From the NCBI GenBank assembly GCA_022495005.1, contig JAGYXB010000691.1, positions 682,001 to 746,000 of the forward strand: a stretch of 64,000 nucleotides of DNA, read 5' to 3'. Position 1 is the first letter of the stretch. The number at the start of each line of letters is the position of its first letter. The stretch comes from Rhyacophila brunnea. Its lineage: Eukaryota; Arthropoda; Insecta; Trichoptera; Rhyacophilidae. A model generated the notes under the pieces. That model had not been told where the DNA came from. It did no database searches and saw only the letters and a list, made by a program, of their open reading frames with translations. Positions 24,646 to 36,565 of this stretch are shown here, piece by piece. The translations under genes were made by a program, and so were the position numbers.

Positions 24646-25410
24646 ATATGTAATCCTCTTCCTCTACCCGGTGTAGCAGTTCTGTGAGTTCTCTTTAATC
24701 AGCAGCGATTAGCGTGGTACCATCGTATTGAATGACCATGCTTTCCGTGATAGTATTTACTCTCAAATGATATTATGATATTAGAAATCTCTACCCATTC
24801 ATATTTAATATAACAATTATTTCTTGTCAGCAACTGGTTTTTACGTGATACAAAACATACAAATAACCAACGCCAATATTGCAAATAAAATTGTCAACAA
24901 CAATCCGCAACACATATTGCCATTTATAATAATTATTAGGTACAAATATAGATCCACAGGACTAGCATAATTATTCTAGTTTACCAATTGTGTCATTCAT
25001 GTAGAGAAAAATGGTTCTCAAACAGTGCCGTATGATGATTTTACAATGAAAAACTTTTACAGGAAGCAGACAAGTTACTAGCATTCTATACCGTATACTC
25101 GTGGGTTTACTGCCAAAAGTTGGTAAGCTTCGAAATTATGTTTTGAAGTAATTGTGATTTAAAGTTTGACACGTCCTCTGAAATCAGGCATAATGCTAAT
25201 TTCTTTATACATTATGTGCATGTTCTATATGTGGATACTGCATACTGCATACTGGATGACCTTTTTTTTATAGCATACATGTTTATAATATACATATAAT
25301 CCGTTGTTAACGCTAAATACCTACATTATCGACTTACCAACTTTTGGCAGCAACCCACGATATGTAAATGTAATAAAGAAAACTGCATGTTCGACAAGTA
25401 GGTATAGTGC
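24646..25410. other. AT-rich stretch without recognised features
   Basis: TGCATACTGCATACTGG near 25240 is a small tandem. Nothing else is supported. Confidence 0.4.
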
Positions 25411-25523
25411 GTTTGAGACTTTCACGGTTGTTTTTATAGTAATAGATTTTTGGGTTTCCACCGTGTGTACTTCTTCCTTCTTTCCTCGACGTTTCGGGCT
25501 CGTTGCACAGAGGCCATTATCAA
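25411..25523 (+). repeat. Isolated terminus of the Penelope-like family
   Basis: It reads GTTTGAGACTTTCACGGTTG, then TAGATTTTTGGGTTTCCACC, then CTCGACGTTTCGGGCTCGTT and GAGGCCATTATCAAC. It matches the left terminus of the element at 14.8 kb over its whole length, including the outer part missing from that element's right end. No RT follows. Directly after it AACATAACGT occurs twice in tandem. Confidence 0.75.
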
Positions 25524-25730
25524 CATAACGTAACATAACGTTTAACTACCAATATAGTAACATTTTATAGCCCGAGTTCAAATCGCAGTTCTTTTTTATA
25601 TCTATTTTTAGTGCATTTTGTCTTATTTTTCATGAAATATCTATTATGTATAAGAAGGTAAAATTTAATATAATACGTTGTGAACAAAATTCTGTAAATA
25701 TGGCATACTGTCCTGGAACTTTCTTTCAGT

Positions 25731-26090
25731 TACATGTAAATTGTACGGAAAACATTTCATCGTAGCACAGTTCGCCGTGAGCTTTCTTATCGGAAAGAGA
25801 TGATCGTATACTATACGGTCTCCAATTTTATTAGATTCAATATGAACAATAATTCAATTTTCATAGCTGATTTTGGAAAAATTCATGAATTCAAGAATGA
25901 AAACCTAACAAATAATCCAGCGTATCGGCTATTTTCAAAATTTGTTTGCTGCTGGATTCCTGTAAAGTGTAAGCCAACAAGAACCGTGTTTTATTTAGAT
26001 ATGATATACGGCCATATATTTCTGATACAACATTATTTCATGGTGAAGTGTGATACGGCGAACTGCATACGTACAAGTTTCCGGACACGA
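25731..26090 (+). mobile_element. TTAGG-containing MITE, copy 3
   Basis: It includes GTGAGCTTTCTTATCGGAAA, then AAACCTAACAAATAATCCAG with one CCTAA unit, then GATACGGCGAACTGCATACG and TTTCCGGACACG. It has the same order as the 12.7 kb copy. Confidence 0.65.
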
Positions 26091-26630
26091 TTTCTTTCAG
26101 TTACCTATCTACCACAGCCTATTTACATTCAACAAGCACCCGTCACCACTGCGCTGTAGATGCTTTCTCTCTCTATGGTGGTAACCATGTCAAGAAAGTT
26201 TGTAAAGCACAGATTAGCCGCAAAGTCGCAAACCGTAAACCCACATCGAATTAAATCAAACACTTCACGAGGGGGCGATGCAAGAATAGGACAAAATCGT
26301 AATCGTCGACTGTTCATTGGTCTTTTACTATACAACATATTAATATGTAGATATCACTGTTACCTACTAACCTACCTTCTACTAATACAATACTCATTGA
26401 AACTTACCATATTTTTACTTGTGATTGAGGTGTACTACACACTATCAGTTTGCCGTGGGTTTAAATTAACTCTTGTAACTACAGTAATAATAATAATTAT
26501 AACCTTGCTTTAAATGGGTCAAAGGATAGAAAATCTGTTTATTATTACATCGATAAGATTTGTGAGATGATGTATTATTGTAGTCGCAATTAATTGACAA
26601 AATCAGAACAAGTTTGACATTATTTGTTTG
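26091..26630. other. Stretch without recognised features
   Basis: Open frames at 26129-26338 (-) and 26160-26513 (+) overlap each other and have no recognisable domain. I treat them as chance. Confidence 0.35.
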
Positions 26631-27115
26631 AAATTCACGTCTTTTAGCAAGATACGCTGCACTCCGGTGCATGAGAAGTGACTAGTAGCTCTATAACCAA
26701 ACATGACGTATACCTACATTGGATTCAAAATGTAACTTCCGGGTTTATTTTTTTTCTGGAGCAAGAGAACGTGTTGTAATCTCGAGCCCCTTTCAATAAG
26801 TTATAAATCAATTCCATAACTATATAATATAATGTTTCCATGAAAATTCAGTCATAACACGTTTGAGTGCATGGTGAAATTCATGTCTTTTAGCAAGATA
26901 CGCTGCCCTTCGGTGCATGCGAAGTGACCAGTAGCTCTATAGCCGAGCATGTATACATTTGATTCAAAATGTAACTTCACCAGGTTTAATTTTGTCTGGA
27001 GCAAGAGAACGTGTTATAATCTCGAGCCCTTTTCAATAAGTTATAAATCAATTCCATAACTTTATAAATAATGTTTCCATGTAAATTCAGTCAAAGCTCG
27101 TTTGAGTACATGGCG
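26631..27115. repeat. Tandem duplication, two ~246 bp units
   Basis: The unit starting AAATTCACGTCTTTTAGCAA at 26631 repeats as AAATTCATGTCTTTTAGCAA at 26877. Both contain CAAGAGAACGTGTT, TCTCGAGCCC and AATAAGTTATAAATCAATTC. The copies differ by scattered changes and small indels. Non-coding; it could be the two halves of an unrecognised element. Confidence 0.75.
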
Positions 27116-27744
27116 ACTTCAGTTTTGGGTAACTGTTCCTGAGACATACACAGGCATATGAGATGATGCTTCACCCGAACGTAGGGTCCTGTGATACGCC
27201 CGATTAAGACCGGGTGTGGTTTGGTGGGGCCGTTAACTTCAATGTCCAGAATTCCGGATGGAACTTACTTAGGATCCATAATATTTCGGATGTTCAGTTT
27301 ATCAAGAAATCATCATTGAACTTTCCAGGGAAAAATGTTAAAGAGCTCAAAAAAGCTCTCGACTCATATTCTAAATGTAATTTGGGGGAAATATCTAGGA
27401 ATTTTCTGAAAATAAATTGGCATCCCTACTGTCCGACAAGAAGATCTAGGCAATAACCGGAAGTCGCGAATCGAAGTGCGATTAACTAAATATGAGGGGC
27501 TTATTAGTTCACAGTTTTAACACGTTGACAAGAAGATCTTGTTAGACAGTACTTACAACACAACCAAGGTGGGGTATGTAGGTACGCATCCCCTGAAGGA
27601 GAGAGATCGACTGCGTCACAGGAGATTTAAGAATGTTCGGCCAAAGTAACTGGAGAGTGTCGGCGCTTGATCGTCAAGGATGGAAGAAGGGTTGTAGTGC
27701 CATACTTGATAATGTGTAGGTATAAGTTGCCATTGCATACTGTA
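27116..27744. other. Unassigned stretch with a small inverted repeat
   Basis: An 80-codon open frame at 27214-27456 contains FPGKNVKELKKALDSYSK and a Trp-His-Pro-Tyr ending, but I do not recognise it. Around 27425-27553 TACTGTCCGACAAGAAGATC and AGATCTTGTTAGACAGTACT are inverted, and AGATCTTGTTGTCAGACAGT recurs at 34.76 kb, suggesting a small transposon family. Confidence 0.35.
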
Positions 27745-27858
27745 ATTGAGGTGTCTGGAAACAAAAACGGCAGTTTTTAAAAATTGATAAAAACAAAAAT
27801 GGATTTGTTCACCAACTGCCACCAGAATATTGCCGTTTTTGTTTCCACACACCTCAAT
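27745..27858. mobile_element. 114 bp foldback MITE
   Basis: ATTGAGGTGTCTGGAAACAA continuing AAACGGCA is matched in inverted orientation by TGCCGTTTTTGTTTCCACAC and ACCTCAAT. Arms are about 28 bp. Non-coding. Confidence 0.6.
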
Positions 27859-28205
27859 ATTATACACATCTGATTATGTTATACCTACTCACAGAAATGA
27901 TTAATAAATAGAATTCCAATACACTACTTTTTGACGCAGGGTTTTGAATGTGTGAGTGTCCTACGAAAATGTACCACGCACTATAGACTTGCAATGGTGT
28001 GTGTTGCAATATTAAAATACATCAATATTGATTGAGCGTCAGTGCATAAAACGTGAGCGGTGTCAGAACGCAATAGAAGAGTGTTCTTGACACGTGTTTA
28101 AGTTAATCCCATATTCTCCCACACTCAAGATCGGTTACCGGTTTCTCCACACCTGTTAGGTATTTCAGTTCCCATTATTTCTTAGTTCCGTGGTTATACT
28201 TGTCA

Positions 28206-28775
28206 TCATATCGCTAAAGGTAAAGTCAGCGTGACTCTTTACAGTAGTGTTTTCTAAATGGTGTACTCAGTAAAACTAATGTGTATTTTTAATATATCCA
28301 ATTGAATTATGGAGTTATCGAATAACACACCCATATATTTTAATATAATAACACTATTGGAATAAAATAGCGCCGCGGGCGACTTTTTTCACTTTTAAAG
28401 CAAATTTGTGATGTGTGTTTATCTCACATATCTGGTTGACTCGCCACGCCGGGCCCCTTCTGAGCCCGGGCCTCTTCTGAGCCCGGGCCTAAAGTGATAT
28501 TAACACACATCACAAATTCTCTCTAATAGTAAAAAAAGTCGCATGCAGCGCTATTTTTATTCAATAATGACGTTATTATTTCAAATTATGGGGTTGTACG
28601 ATACAATTTTTAATTGGATGTATTCATATATGTTCATTTTACCGCGTACAGTACACTATTTGGAAAACGCTACTATAGAGCGTCACACTGCCTTTATCTT
28701 TAGTAATAGGTAGGGGGGGCGCCAAAGATCCTAGCCTGGGGGCCCGCTTCAGGATGTGGGGGCCAGGCTTATAAT
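28206..28775. mobile_element. Palindromic element related to the 43.5 kb element
   Basis: Two long arms (about 28206-28440 and 28484-28705) pair. They share ATAGCGCCGCGGGCGACTTT or its counterpart, CAAATTTGTGATGTGTG, and ends with GATAAAGGCAGTGTGACGC. The centre has CTTCTGAGCCCGGGCC twice. The right side continues into CCCGCTTCAGGATGTGGGGG CCA, as in the 43.5 kb copy. The left outer end is not clear. Confidence 0.6.
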
Positions 28776-30669
28776 ACATGGGCATTTATGGAACCTTGGG
28801 TAAATCTTTATTCCTGATTTCTATGTTTATGTATCTTTACCACAAAACATTGACTCAGTACATAACAATCTACATAATTTACTAAAGAATAATTATTTTA
28901 ACTCTCTGGAATGTTTGGTTGTGGGTTGTGGAAATAATCAGTGCATTCTGAATAAGGTCATCGTGAATAACTGTCACATGCCTTGTCAATTATTAATATA
29001 TTTTTGTCAACATTCATGTTATTACAACAAGCAAATGTAATAATCGTATTTCAGTAAAGCAGTTTTTTACGTCACGGGACATGACAATAATAATTAATTT
29101 ATTAAATTGATAAAAATAACATTTTCTGATGTCAAAATTATTTTTGCATACATAACCAACCACGTGATTGGCGATAAATTCAGTTACCTACATCATTTTG
29201 AGGAAGTAATAGTTTTGCGGTCGTAAAAAAATACAACATATTTATTATCCTGGGGCTCCACGAGATCCGTCAGGCGCTCCGCGAGATTTCGGAAAACCTT
29301 ACCCAAAAGGCCAGATAATGGAAAAGTGTCATGATGCGACTTGCCATAAAAGAAAAACTATTACAATAAAATCATCAGCCGGATATTTTTTTTATATGTC
29401 ACCAGTAATTAATTAACGTAATATGACGTTTGGTAGGGTGATGCAAGTTTTGAAAATACTACACGTTTTTTATGTTTCTGGAAGTATTTTTTAAGACTAT
29501 TATAATTTCTAGTATAATATGATTAATTGTGGATATTCTGAATACAAATTTAATTTATAATGTGAGTAAATATATTTTGGTTCACAGTTTATGAGAAAAA
29601 TTTAATAATATCTTACAATTATTTTTTAATCGAAAAGATCTTAGTACGTATTTTTATGAAAGGGACAGTTAGTATTCTTAGTGATGAAAGGGTGGGTTTT
29701 ATATAGTCGATCAGCTTAAAATGGCTGTCAAATTAAATAACTTGATTAAAGTAGAAGTTACAAAAATATTTTTTTTCAATTTGTTTTGTTACTGTGGACT
29801 TATGTTTGTCATCAAAATAGTCGCTAGATTTCTAGCTAGCTTTCGCGAGATTTAAAAAACGTCTTAGTGGTTCCACCAAACAAAAAAAAAAGGTTAGGAA
29901 TCACTGCCATAGATACGTGATATTCCTACATAAAATATTTTTTATACAATAATTTGAGGTGCTGGAGAGGTTAATTAATGAATGCATTATTTATATTACA
30001 TAAGTACATATAAATAAAAAAGAAACATGATTGTGTAGCAGTCATCGTTTACCTGTAATTTATATATTATTTTGTTTGCAGATTATAAAGTTGTCTAAGC
30101 AGTCAATGACATTCAAACATTTTATAATACCTGTCAACAAGTTTAGTATGCGCTGGTTTAATTAAACTGTAAGTCAGTGTAAGTAATTTGGTATTATAAG
30201 TTAAACATTCCTTCCAATAATGACACCAGGTGATAAGAATAAGACGTGTCAATTCTCTTAAAAGTAAGTGGTAGGTACATCCTGTTTTGGACTTAGCCTA
30301 TTATGGAAACGGGGTCAGATAGATATGGATCGGTTGATGCATCGAAATGTGACCTTTGTAAAAAAATGCATTTATGCAAGTGCCGAGAAAAAGATTTTAT
30401 ATATCAATATAACATGTAGGTATCTTTACAATATAAGTGTATAATTATTACAGTTTAAAAAAATGCTGTTTTACAGGAGAGCCATTTGAACTTTCAAATC
30501 TTCCTGATTTTTTCTATAAATACAGGAAAAATCTGGATTTTCAATTAGTAATGATTTCTATATAAAAAATACGATATCTTTTCAACTACTTTTTAACATA
30601 AGAAAATCGAGATATTTCAATATTTTTGAGTTACAATAGTTTTTATTAGGAAAATTTAACATTTTTAAA
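28776..30669. other. 1.9 kb AT-rich stretch without recognised features
   Basis: GGGGCTCCACGAGATCCGTC near 29250 looks like a decayed transposon end, but no partner was found. No gene is supported. Confidence 0.35.
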
Positions 30670-31275
30670 ATCAAACATACATATTAATTTGGAAACACCC
30701 CAGGAAACAGGAACATACCTTGTAGAAAAATCTTGAAAAAAATATCGTGCCGGACAGGACTCGAACCTGCATCATTCGGATTCCAGCCAATGTACGCTAT
30801 CTAATTATGACGAAATTAATTCATAGTTATGCAACTGAAGCGCTTTTAAATTGTTGTTAATATTCAAGGTTACCGGCTTATGAGATCTAAATCAAGCTAC
30901 TGATATCAGGTAGCTACCGCAATTCCTATCCGACGTCAGAATCTTGCCAAATTTTAGAATAATCAATAAAAGAATGTTGCATTATTTAATCTTGTGAATT
31001 ATTCGTTGAAAGTGCAAGTACATTATAACAACAATTTGGAGTGATCCTGACACGGTTAGTAATTAATGTAATTGAATACTTTGGTTTAAAATACAAAAGC
31101 CGATAGCCAATAACTAACGCAATTTAGAAAGCGCTTTAGTGAAACATTGGTACACTTCGTCACAATTATATATGACACGTATAGTATAATGGTCAGTGCA
31201 CATGGGCTCGAATCCTGCCGGGTGTCGTATTTTTCGTATATTTCGCATAGGTGTTTTCAAATTATGTATGTTTAA
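30670..31275. mobile_element. Palindromic element with divergent tRNA-like arms
   Basis: The left arm (minus) contains the complement of a tRNA-like B box, CAGGACTCGAACCTGC. The right arm (plus) has an A-box-like TAGTATAATGGTCAGTGC and a B-box-like GGGCTCGAATCCTGC, then GTGTCGTATTTTTCGTATA. The arms pair through AAAAATATCGTGCC and GGTGTCGTATTTTT, and further out through CATACATA..AATTTGGAAACACC. Interior ends also pair (AAATTGTTGTTA..., ...AACAACAATTT). A sister copy is at 50.4-50.7 kb. Confidence 0.6.
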
Positions 31276-32124
31276 TAATATACTATTTTTTTTTATTCAA
31301 TACTGAATACACATTATTGAGTAATTGTAATGTTTTAAGAATTTTAAATTTATTATGGAAAAAATACAATTTTGAAAACCTCAGGAACATAGGTACTCAT
31401 AGGAAAAAAAATCGCATGAATCATAGAGGCGGATCGCTTGCTTACAGGTGAAAGCAATTACCCGGAAAGTGAAAGACGTGAGTTTGAGTCCTAATCGATT
31501 AAAACTTTTTTCAGTATCTGTTTGAGCGTTTACATTATAGGCACTTTTGCTGTTAGTTACAACGATTTTTTTATGGTTTCGGTAATATTTAATAAATTGA
31601 GTTAGAATTTACTTGGTAGAATTCCACTTCACAAAATGATAATAGAAGATGTCTCTTGTTATTTTTATACTTAAGTGCAGAAAAGTCGTTTATTTTTATA
31701 GTCTTGAACTTGATAATGGTATTACAACCGAAATATCTGTCGGCAAACAAAAACAACATGTAAAAATTAGTAAGCAACTTTTTAAGATTTTGGTATAATT
31801 CTATTACTAGTTTGAACAAGCCCCCTTTTAAATCTTTGGCGTTTTCATCAAAGAAAATGGCCCCTGATCTTTCCATCCATCGATTTTCGTGAAAACTCTT
31901 TTCAAATAAGTATACTTACATAGGTAGTTCACTACAAACGATATTATTATGATCCATTCTGTCTGAGAGCGGATATTATGAAAAAAATATCGCGTTACCA
32001 ACACAACTAATAAATTAGCCTGTCAAAAGGAGTTAAAAATATCTTTGAAATTGGATATGAAAAATTTCTTAAGTGAAGTATAGTAGGGTTACCAGATGGT
32101 ATACAAGAGTAATAGGCCATTCAT
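31276..32124. other. Stretch with one tRNA-like sequence
   Basis: At about 31435-31500 there is GGATCGCTTGCTTACAGGTG followed by GAGTTTGAGTCCTAATC, a weak A-box and B-box pair. Open frames here have no recognisable content. Confidence 0.35.
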
Positions 32125-32340
32125 GGACTGAAACCGTATGCGGTTTCGAACCGTGTGCCATACTAAGCGTATCTTTTCTGTTCATGGATACATGTTTTCA
32201 CAAAGTATATTATAAACATCTGATCGTATCCGTTTATAACATACACTTACACTTACAAATTTAGTGAAAATATATTTTCATGAACAAAAATCATATGTTT
32301 AGTATGGCATACGGATCTAAGCCGCATACGGTTTCAGTCC
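32125..32340. mobile_element. 216 bp MITE with GGACTGAAACCGTATGCGG ends
   Basis: The left end GGACTGAAACCGTATGCGG is matched exactly, in inverted orientation, by CCGCATACGGTTTCAGTCC at the right end. Pairing continues through CCGTGTGCCATACTAA and TTAGTATGGCATACGG. Non-coding. Confidence 0.72.
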
Positions 32341-32549
32341 TTTTAGAAACGCTCCCCCTATGTCTTCAATCTCTCTAAACACATTCACATTCTTTTACAC
32401 TATTCATATAAATTTGTTTCCATATGTAAATTCGTCTGTGGCGCAATTTTTACTGAGTTGGTCACTGATATTATTTTTTTGTAATCCTTTTTATCTCATA
32501 AGGGTATGGACGTTAAACCAGAAGATGCCACTGAGAGTTGAGGCTCATC

Positions 32550-32784
32550 CAGGGCTCGAAATGGACCGGAACGCACCGGAGCGCCGTTCCTTTTCGTGAA
32601 ATCGGTAAAATTATCGCTCCGTCTCGTGGAAAAAATAATTTGACCGTCTGAGCTAGATAGGCAATGTAAAAAAAATCTAACAAACTTATTTTTATGAAAT
32701 ACACATAACATTTGATAACTATATTAATATCTTCAGAAATTTTCCGAGCACTCCGGTTCGTAAACGTTTCCATTTCGAGCGCTG
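32550..32784. mobile_element. hAT-type MITE with perfect 8 bp target duplication
   Basis: The element runs CAGGGCTCGAAATGGACCGG ... CCATTTCGAGCGCTG. It is flanked on both sides by GGCTCATC (32542-32549 and 32785-32792). An 8 bp duplication with CAG...CTG ends is the signature of the hAT superfamily. At 235 bp it has no transposase. Confidence 0.85.
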
Positions 32785-33097
32785 GGCTCATCAGATATGA
32801 TTGGTTGTACGCATACAATAATAATTATTGTTGATGTCCTCAAACGTGTACAAATCGAGTATACGCTTCATAACTTTGCACTTTTCTCTAGGATGAAAAT
32901 GATGTAATATATTCTAGAAATATTAATTAACATAATATATTATCTACTTATTTATATATTACTACATTTATACTAATACAAGTGAATATCATTGGATCCA
33001 ATTTTATACGAGGTAATCAGGCAAAGAGGTGTAGTAGTGTAATAAAAAGTGCGAAAAAGTGCAAAGTTGTAAAACGTATACATACTCTACAATGTTA

Positions 33098-33806
33098 TAG
33101 GGGTAGTCAACGTGGTCCCTACCACCCACTAGTGGGCGTTCCAACTTTCGTGGTGGGCGGTAGGGGTTTTAAAAACATTTTCATTATACTTTCATAAAAT
33201 TCCCCGTGACATTTCAATTTCAAAAAATATACTATTTGTATCGCTCTATAAAAGAATGCCTGTCTTATATCCAAATATGTGGAAAATGATATTCAGTTTA
33301 TTGATACCTTTTTCTACCTCATATCTTGTGAAATCAGGCTTTAGTGCTGTTAATCATATTATGACCAAAGAAAGAAACCTCCCGAATATTTCCGAAAGAG
33401 GAGACCTTTGTTTGTTCCTCACAAAAATTGAGCCAGATATCCATTATTTAGTTTCACAGCATCAGCCTCGGGGATCTCATTAATAATTTAATTAATTAAA
33501 TGTAATTTCATCAGACTCTATGCTTCTATGTATGCAAAGTAAAAATAATAGATAAAAAAATAGATTTAATTAATGTAAGTTGTTTTATAAAGATTTATTC
33601 TGCCAAACTTAGCGAAAGTCTGACATAAATTATTTGGTAAGTAATTATTATTATATGCTTTAACTTGCTGTAACTCTGCTTTATAAATTTTATAAAGTAA
33701 AGTTACTTCCCTACTTTATAAATCACCATTACTGTGGAACCGGTGGGCTGTTAGAAAAATTTACTACAAAAGTGGGCGATAGGTATAAAAAAGTTGACTA
33801 CCCCCC
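33098..33806 (+). mobile_element. hAT element with transposase remnant
   Basis: The ends are TAGGGGTAGTCAAC (left) and GTTGACTACCCCCC (right). Just inside the left end is CACCCACTAGTGGGCG. The interior keeps the last part of a hAT transposase. The element at 41.6 kb is a shorter relative in inverted orientation with more canonical CAGGGG..CCCCTG ends. The 8 bp duplication is not clear here. Confidence 0.75.
33256..33483 (+). pseudogene. hAT transposase C-terminal fragment (ZBED5-like type)
   Basis: 75 codons. The pattern STSYLVKSGFSAVNHIMTKE, then RNLPNISERGDL, then IEPDIHYLVSQHQ matches the conserved C-terminal end of hAT transposases of the ZBED5/SCAND3-like group (S.LV..GFS.VN...T..RN...I.ERGDL.L.L..IEPDI..LV..HQ). 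The catalytic domain and BED finger are absent, so this is a remnant of an internally deleted copy. Confidence 0.75.
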
Positions 33807-35075
33807 GCTCTAAATGAAACGATCGAGAAGTTTTCTGTAGTACAAAAACTAGAAAACTACAGTGGCTAGGCTACATTATGAGGGGACAAAGTTACAGCAT
33901 CCCCCAACCCGTTATAGAGCGACGTCACGATTGTTACAAGTGCCCATCTATCGAACTACTACGAGTGAATTGAAAAGTAAAGATCGCCCTGATGGTAGCG
34001 GACTTCCGATAGAATAAGATAATTTATTATTGATTTTCAATGTGTAAATCTGTTATATTTTTTCATCTGGTAACCCTAAGTGTAGCAAATTGTTAATAGA
34101 ATAGTCTGTAAGTATGACTTTGTTATGAGAAATCTATGCTTCTAACATCTTCCAAATTAGGAGATGCTCTCGGCGTTACCAAGTCATCATTGTTATTGTG
34201 TCTGATGTATTGAAATTTATTGAAAAATACTCCTACGCCCTAGAGTCAGTTATAGCTCTGTTTATCAGTGATTAATAGCATATATTAATCTAATGAAACA
34301 TTATATTATGTATCTACCTAGTTATAATCAAAATCACGAACTACAACCTTGTGGGTGTTCACCTGAATGCAATGAAGAATCCATGTGCAGTGCTAATGTC
34401 AAACAAGAACTTCTTGTCTACGTGTAAAAACTGTGAACTAACAATCCCATTCTGTTTAGTTAATCGCACTTCCGTTTTCAAATTAGGAACGCCCCTAAAT
34501 TTATCCTTTCATTTTACGTTTTCGTGGTGTACGGATCTATAAATTTACGTAATTTTATGTTTTTTATAATAAAATATGTATAAAACGATCAGGAGTGATA
34601 TTCAAATAATTATTAGTAAACTTTTGGTGTATTGCGAAGAAGAAAAGGAGTCGCATCTACAAAGAGAGCCGATGCATTATTTAAATACGCGTTGCCACCA
34701 TGACAGGTACGTCACTGAAAAGTCTTATATATGCGACTACAGCGACTTCAGGTTATCGACGAGATCTTGTTGTCAGACAGTACATGCATTGACGCCGACA
34801 CTATACTTCTGGATTCCGGAATGCCTGTCGAAGTAGTTTCAAGGGATAGATAATATCAAGACCTCATAAGCTATATCTACATTGTGATCACTTCATCTTC
34901 CACTTCACTTCAACGTTTAAATTCTAGTTTTAACACCGAGTAGTTTTGCGCATGCTTTACGTTTAAAGCGTGTTACGCACAATATCAACTGTCTACATTT
35001 TGTACACCAAATAGTTAATTATAATATATAAAGTGAATTAAATTTTTCACAGGAAGCAGTGCTGCCATATTTTTA
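33807..35075. other. Stretch with a possible transposase-like fragment
   Basis: 34576-34836 encodes IRSDIQIIISKLLVYCEEEK, faintly like the N-terminus of an arthropod DDE-transposase repeat family, then loses similarity. It ends near AGATCTTGTTGTCAGACAGT, shared with 27.5 kb. I am not confident. The rest is unrecognised. Confidence 0.3.
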
Positions 35076-35550
35076 CCACGTTTTTATTAGCTCGTATTCT
35101 TGTTTTTCAGGTACAGATTTTTTGTTGTGTGTCCAGTACACATTTTTTCTTGTTTGTCCAAGATTTGTATCGGACGATTGAAGATTTTTCACTAGCTTCC
35201 CGACTAGCTAGACATTTTAAACTTTCAGATTATATCAGAACACGACGACAATGCTTTAAGCCATTTTTAAGCAGAATTGAATTAATTTTCAGTTAATTCC
35301 GTTTTATATGGAAAATTATTATTGTTGGTTGCTAAGGGGGTCTAGCAACTAAATTATTAATATATACATGCGTTACTATGGAAAACAGTATGAAATGTCA
35401 AAATGACATTTCAGTATTTTATATTTATTCAGTATTTTTATCAAGTACAAAAAAAAGTATCTATTAATACATATAATTGTCAAGTTTATATGATTCAACA
35501 GAAAAATTAAAAACGTGGTATATAAAAAGTTATTTTTATCTTGTAATTAT
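35076..35550. mobile_element. ACCACGTTTTT-family repeat, copy 1
   Basis: It begins CCACGTTTTTATTAGCTCGT and carries TTGGTTGCTAAGGGGGTC..TAGCAACTAAATTATTA, TGCGTTACTATGGAAA and TGTCAAAATGACATTTC. It reaches AAAAACGTGG at 35518, so the ends CCACGTTTTT and AAAAACGTGG are inverted and flanked by TA. All copies continue to share about 30 bases beyond this end (TTATTTTTATCTTGTAATTA), so the true 3' boundary may be further out. Confidence 0.65.
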
Positions 35551-35805
35551 TTAATATCAAAGATGCAAAAATTATACTATTTTGAAAAACAGAAGTTTTC
35601 TCGTTTTTAATCCTTCAAAAGTATAGTATGTTTTGCTTATTTGGCGTAAAATTGTAGTATAATTAATATACTAGGTAAGTACTATACATTTCAAGTAAGT
35701 ATCAATACTTTTCTAGATTTAGATGTGGCGACTTTACCACTGAATCGATGGGCGGGGATTCCCGCCTGATTGTCTTATCTCCAAACCAAACTTGCATTGA
35801 ACGGC

Positions 35806-36172
35806 ATATTATATCAGAACACGATGCCAATGCATTATTTTAATACTTTTAGCTATCTTTAAGCAGCATTGAATTCATTTTCAGTTAACACTGTTTTGTA
35901 TGGAAAGTTATTTCAGAAAAATCCGTAAAAAGTAAAAGACTATTATTGGTTGCTAAGGGGGTGGTCCTAGCAACTAAATTATTAGTATATACGTGCGTTA
36001 CTATGGACATCAAAATGAAATGTCAAAATGACATTTCGGTATTCTATATTTGTTTGTTTGTTTGTTTTTTTATTTACTTCATATCAAGTACAAGTTTGAG
36101 CATATTGAGCACAATAATTCAAGAGAAAATTTAAAAACGTTGTATATAAATAGTTATTTTTATCTTGTAATT
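35806..36172. mobile_element. ACCACGTTTTT-family repeat, copy 2 (5' truncated)
   Basis: It starts abruptly at ATATTATATCAGAACACGA and continues as the other copies, with GGTTGCTAAGGGGGTGGTCC. A four-unit GTTT run at about 36048-36066 replaces part of the body. Confidence 0.65.
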
Positions 36173-36565
36173 ATTTATGTTTTGTCTTGTTAATTAATAG
36201 TTATTGTTATTATATTTTGTGAAAGTTATAATACTTTTTAAATTTAGTTTTATGCTAATAATAGTATAAACTCTCTCTATTGTGTTTGTGACAAGCTGAA
36301 TAAAGGCGTCAAAACGGCTATAATTGGCAAGGGATTTAAATCCGCGAACGAGTAGGTATTAAATATTATAATATAATAATATTCGTAATCGAGTACCAAT
36401 TGAAACAACAGTTACTAACGTATCCTTAATTCGGCAGAGCTTATCCAACTAGTTAGTTAGTTTAGATCCAACGATAACATATTATTAATTTCTCTTATTT
36501 TTCTCATTCCGAAATAACACGAATATCGCTCCGGTTAATTCTATATAAATCTTACTTCTTCTTTT
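36173..36565. other. AT-rich stretch, nothing recognised
   Basis: No gene or repeat element was supported. Confidence 0.4.

Noticed and set aside
33090..33815. Target duplication CTCTACAATG / CTCTAAATG around the hAT element
   Set aside because: The matching bases are not adjacent to the left terminus and differ in length, so I do not claim it.
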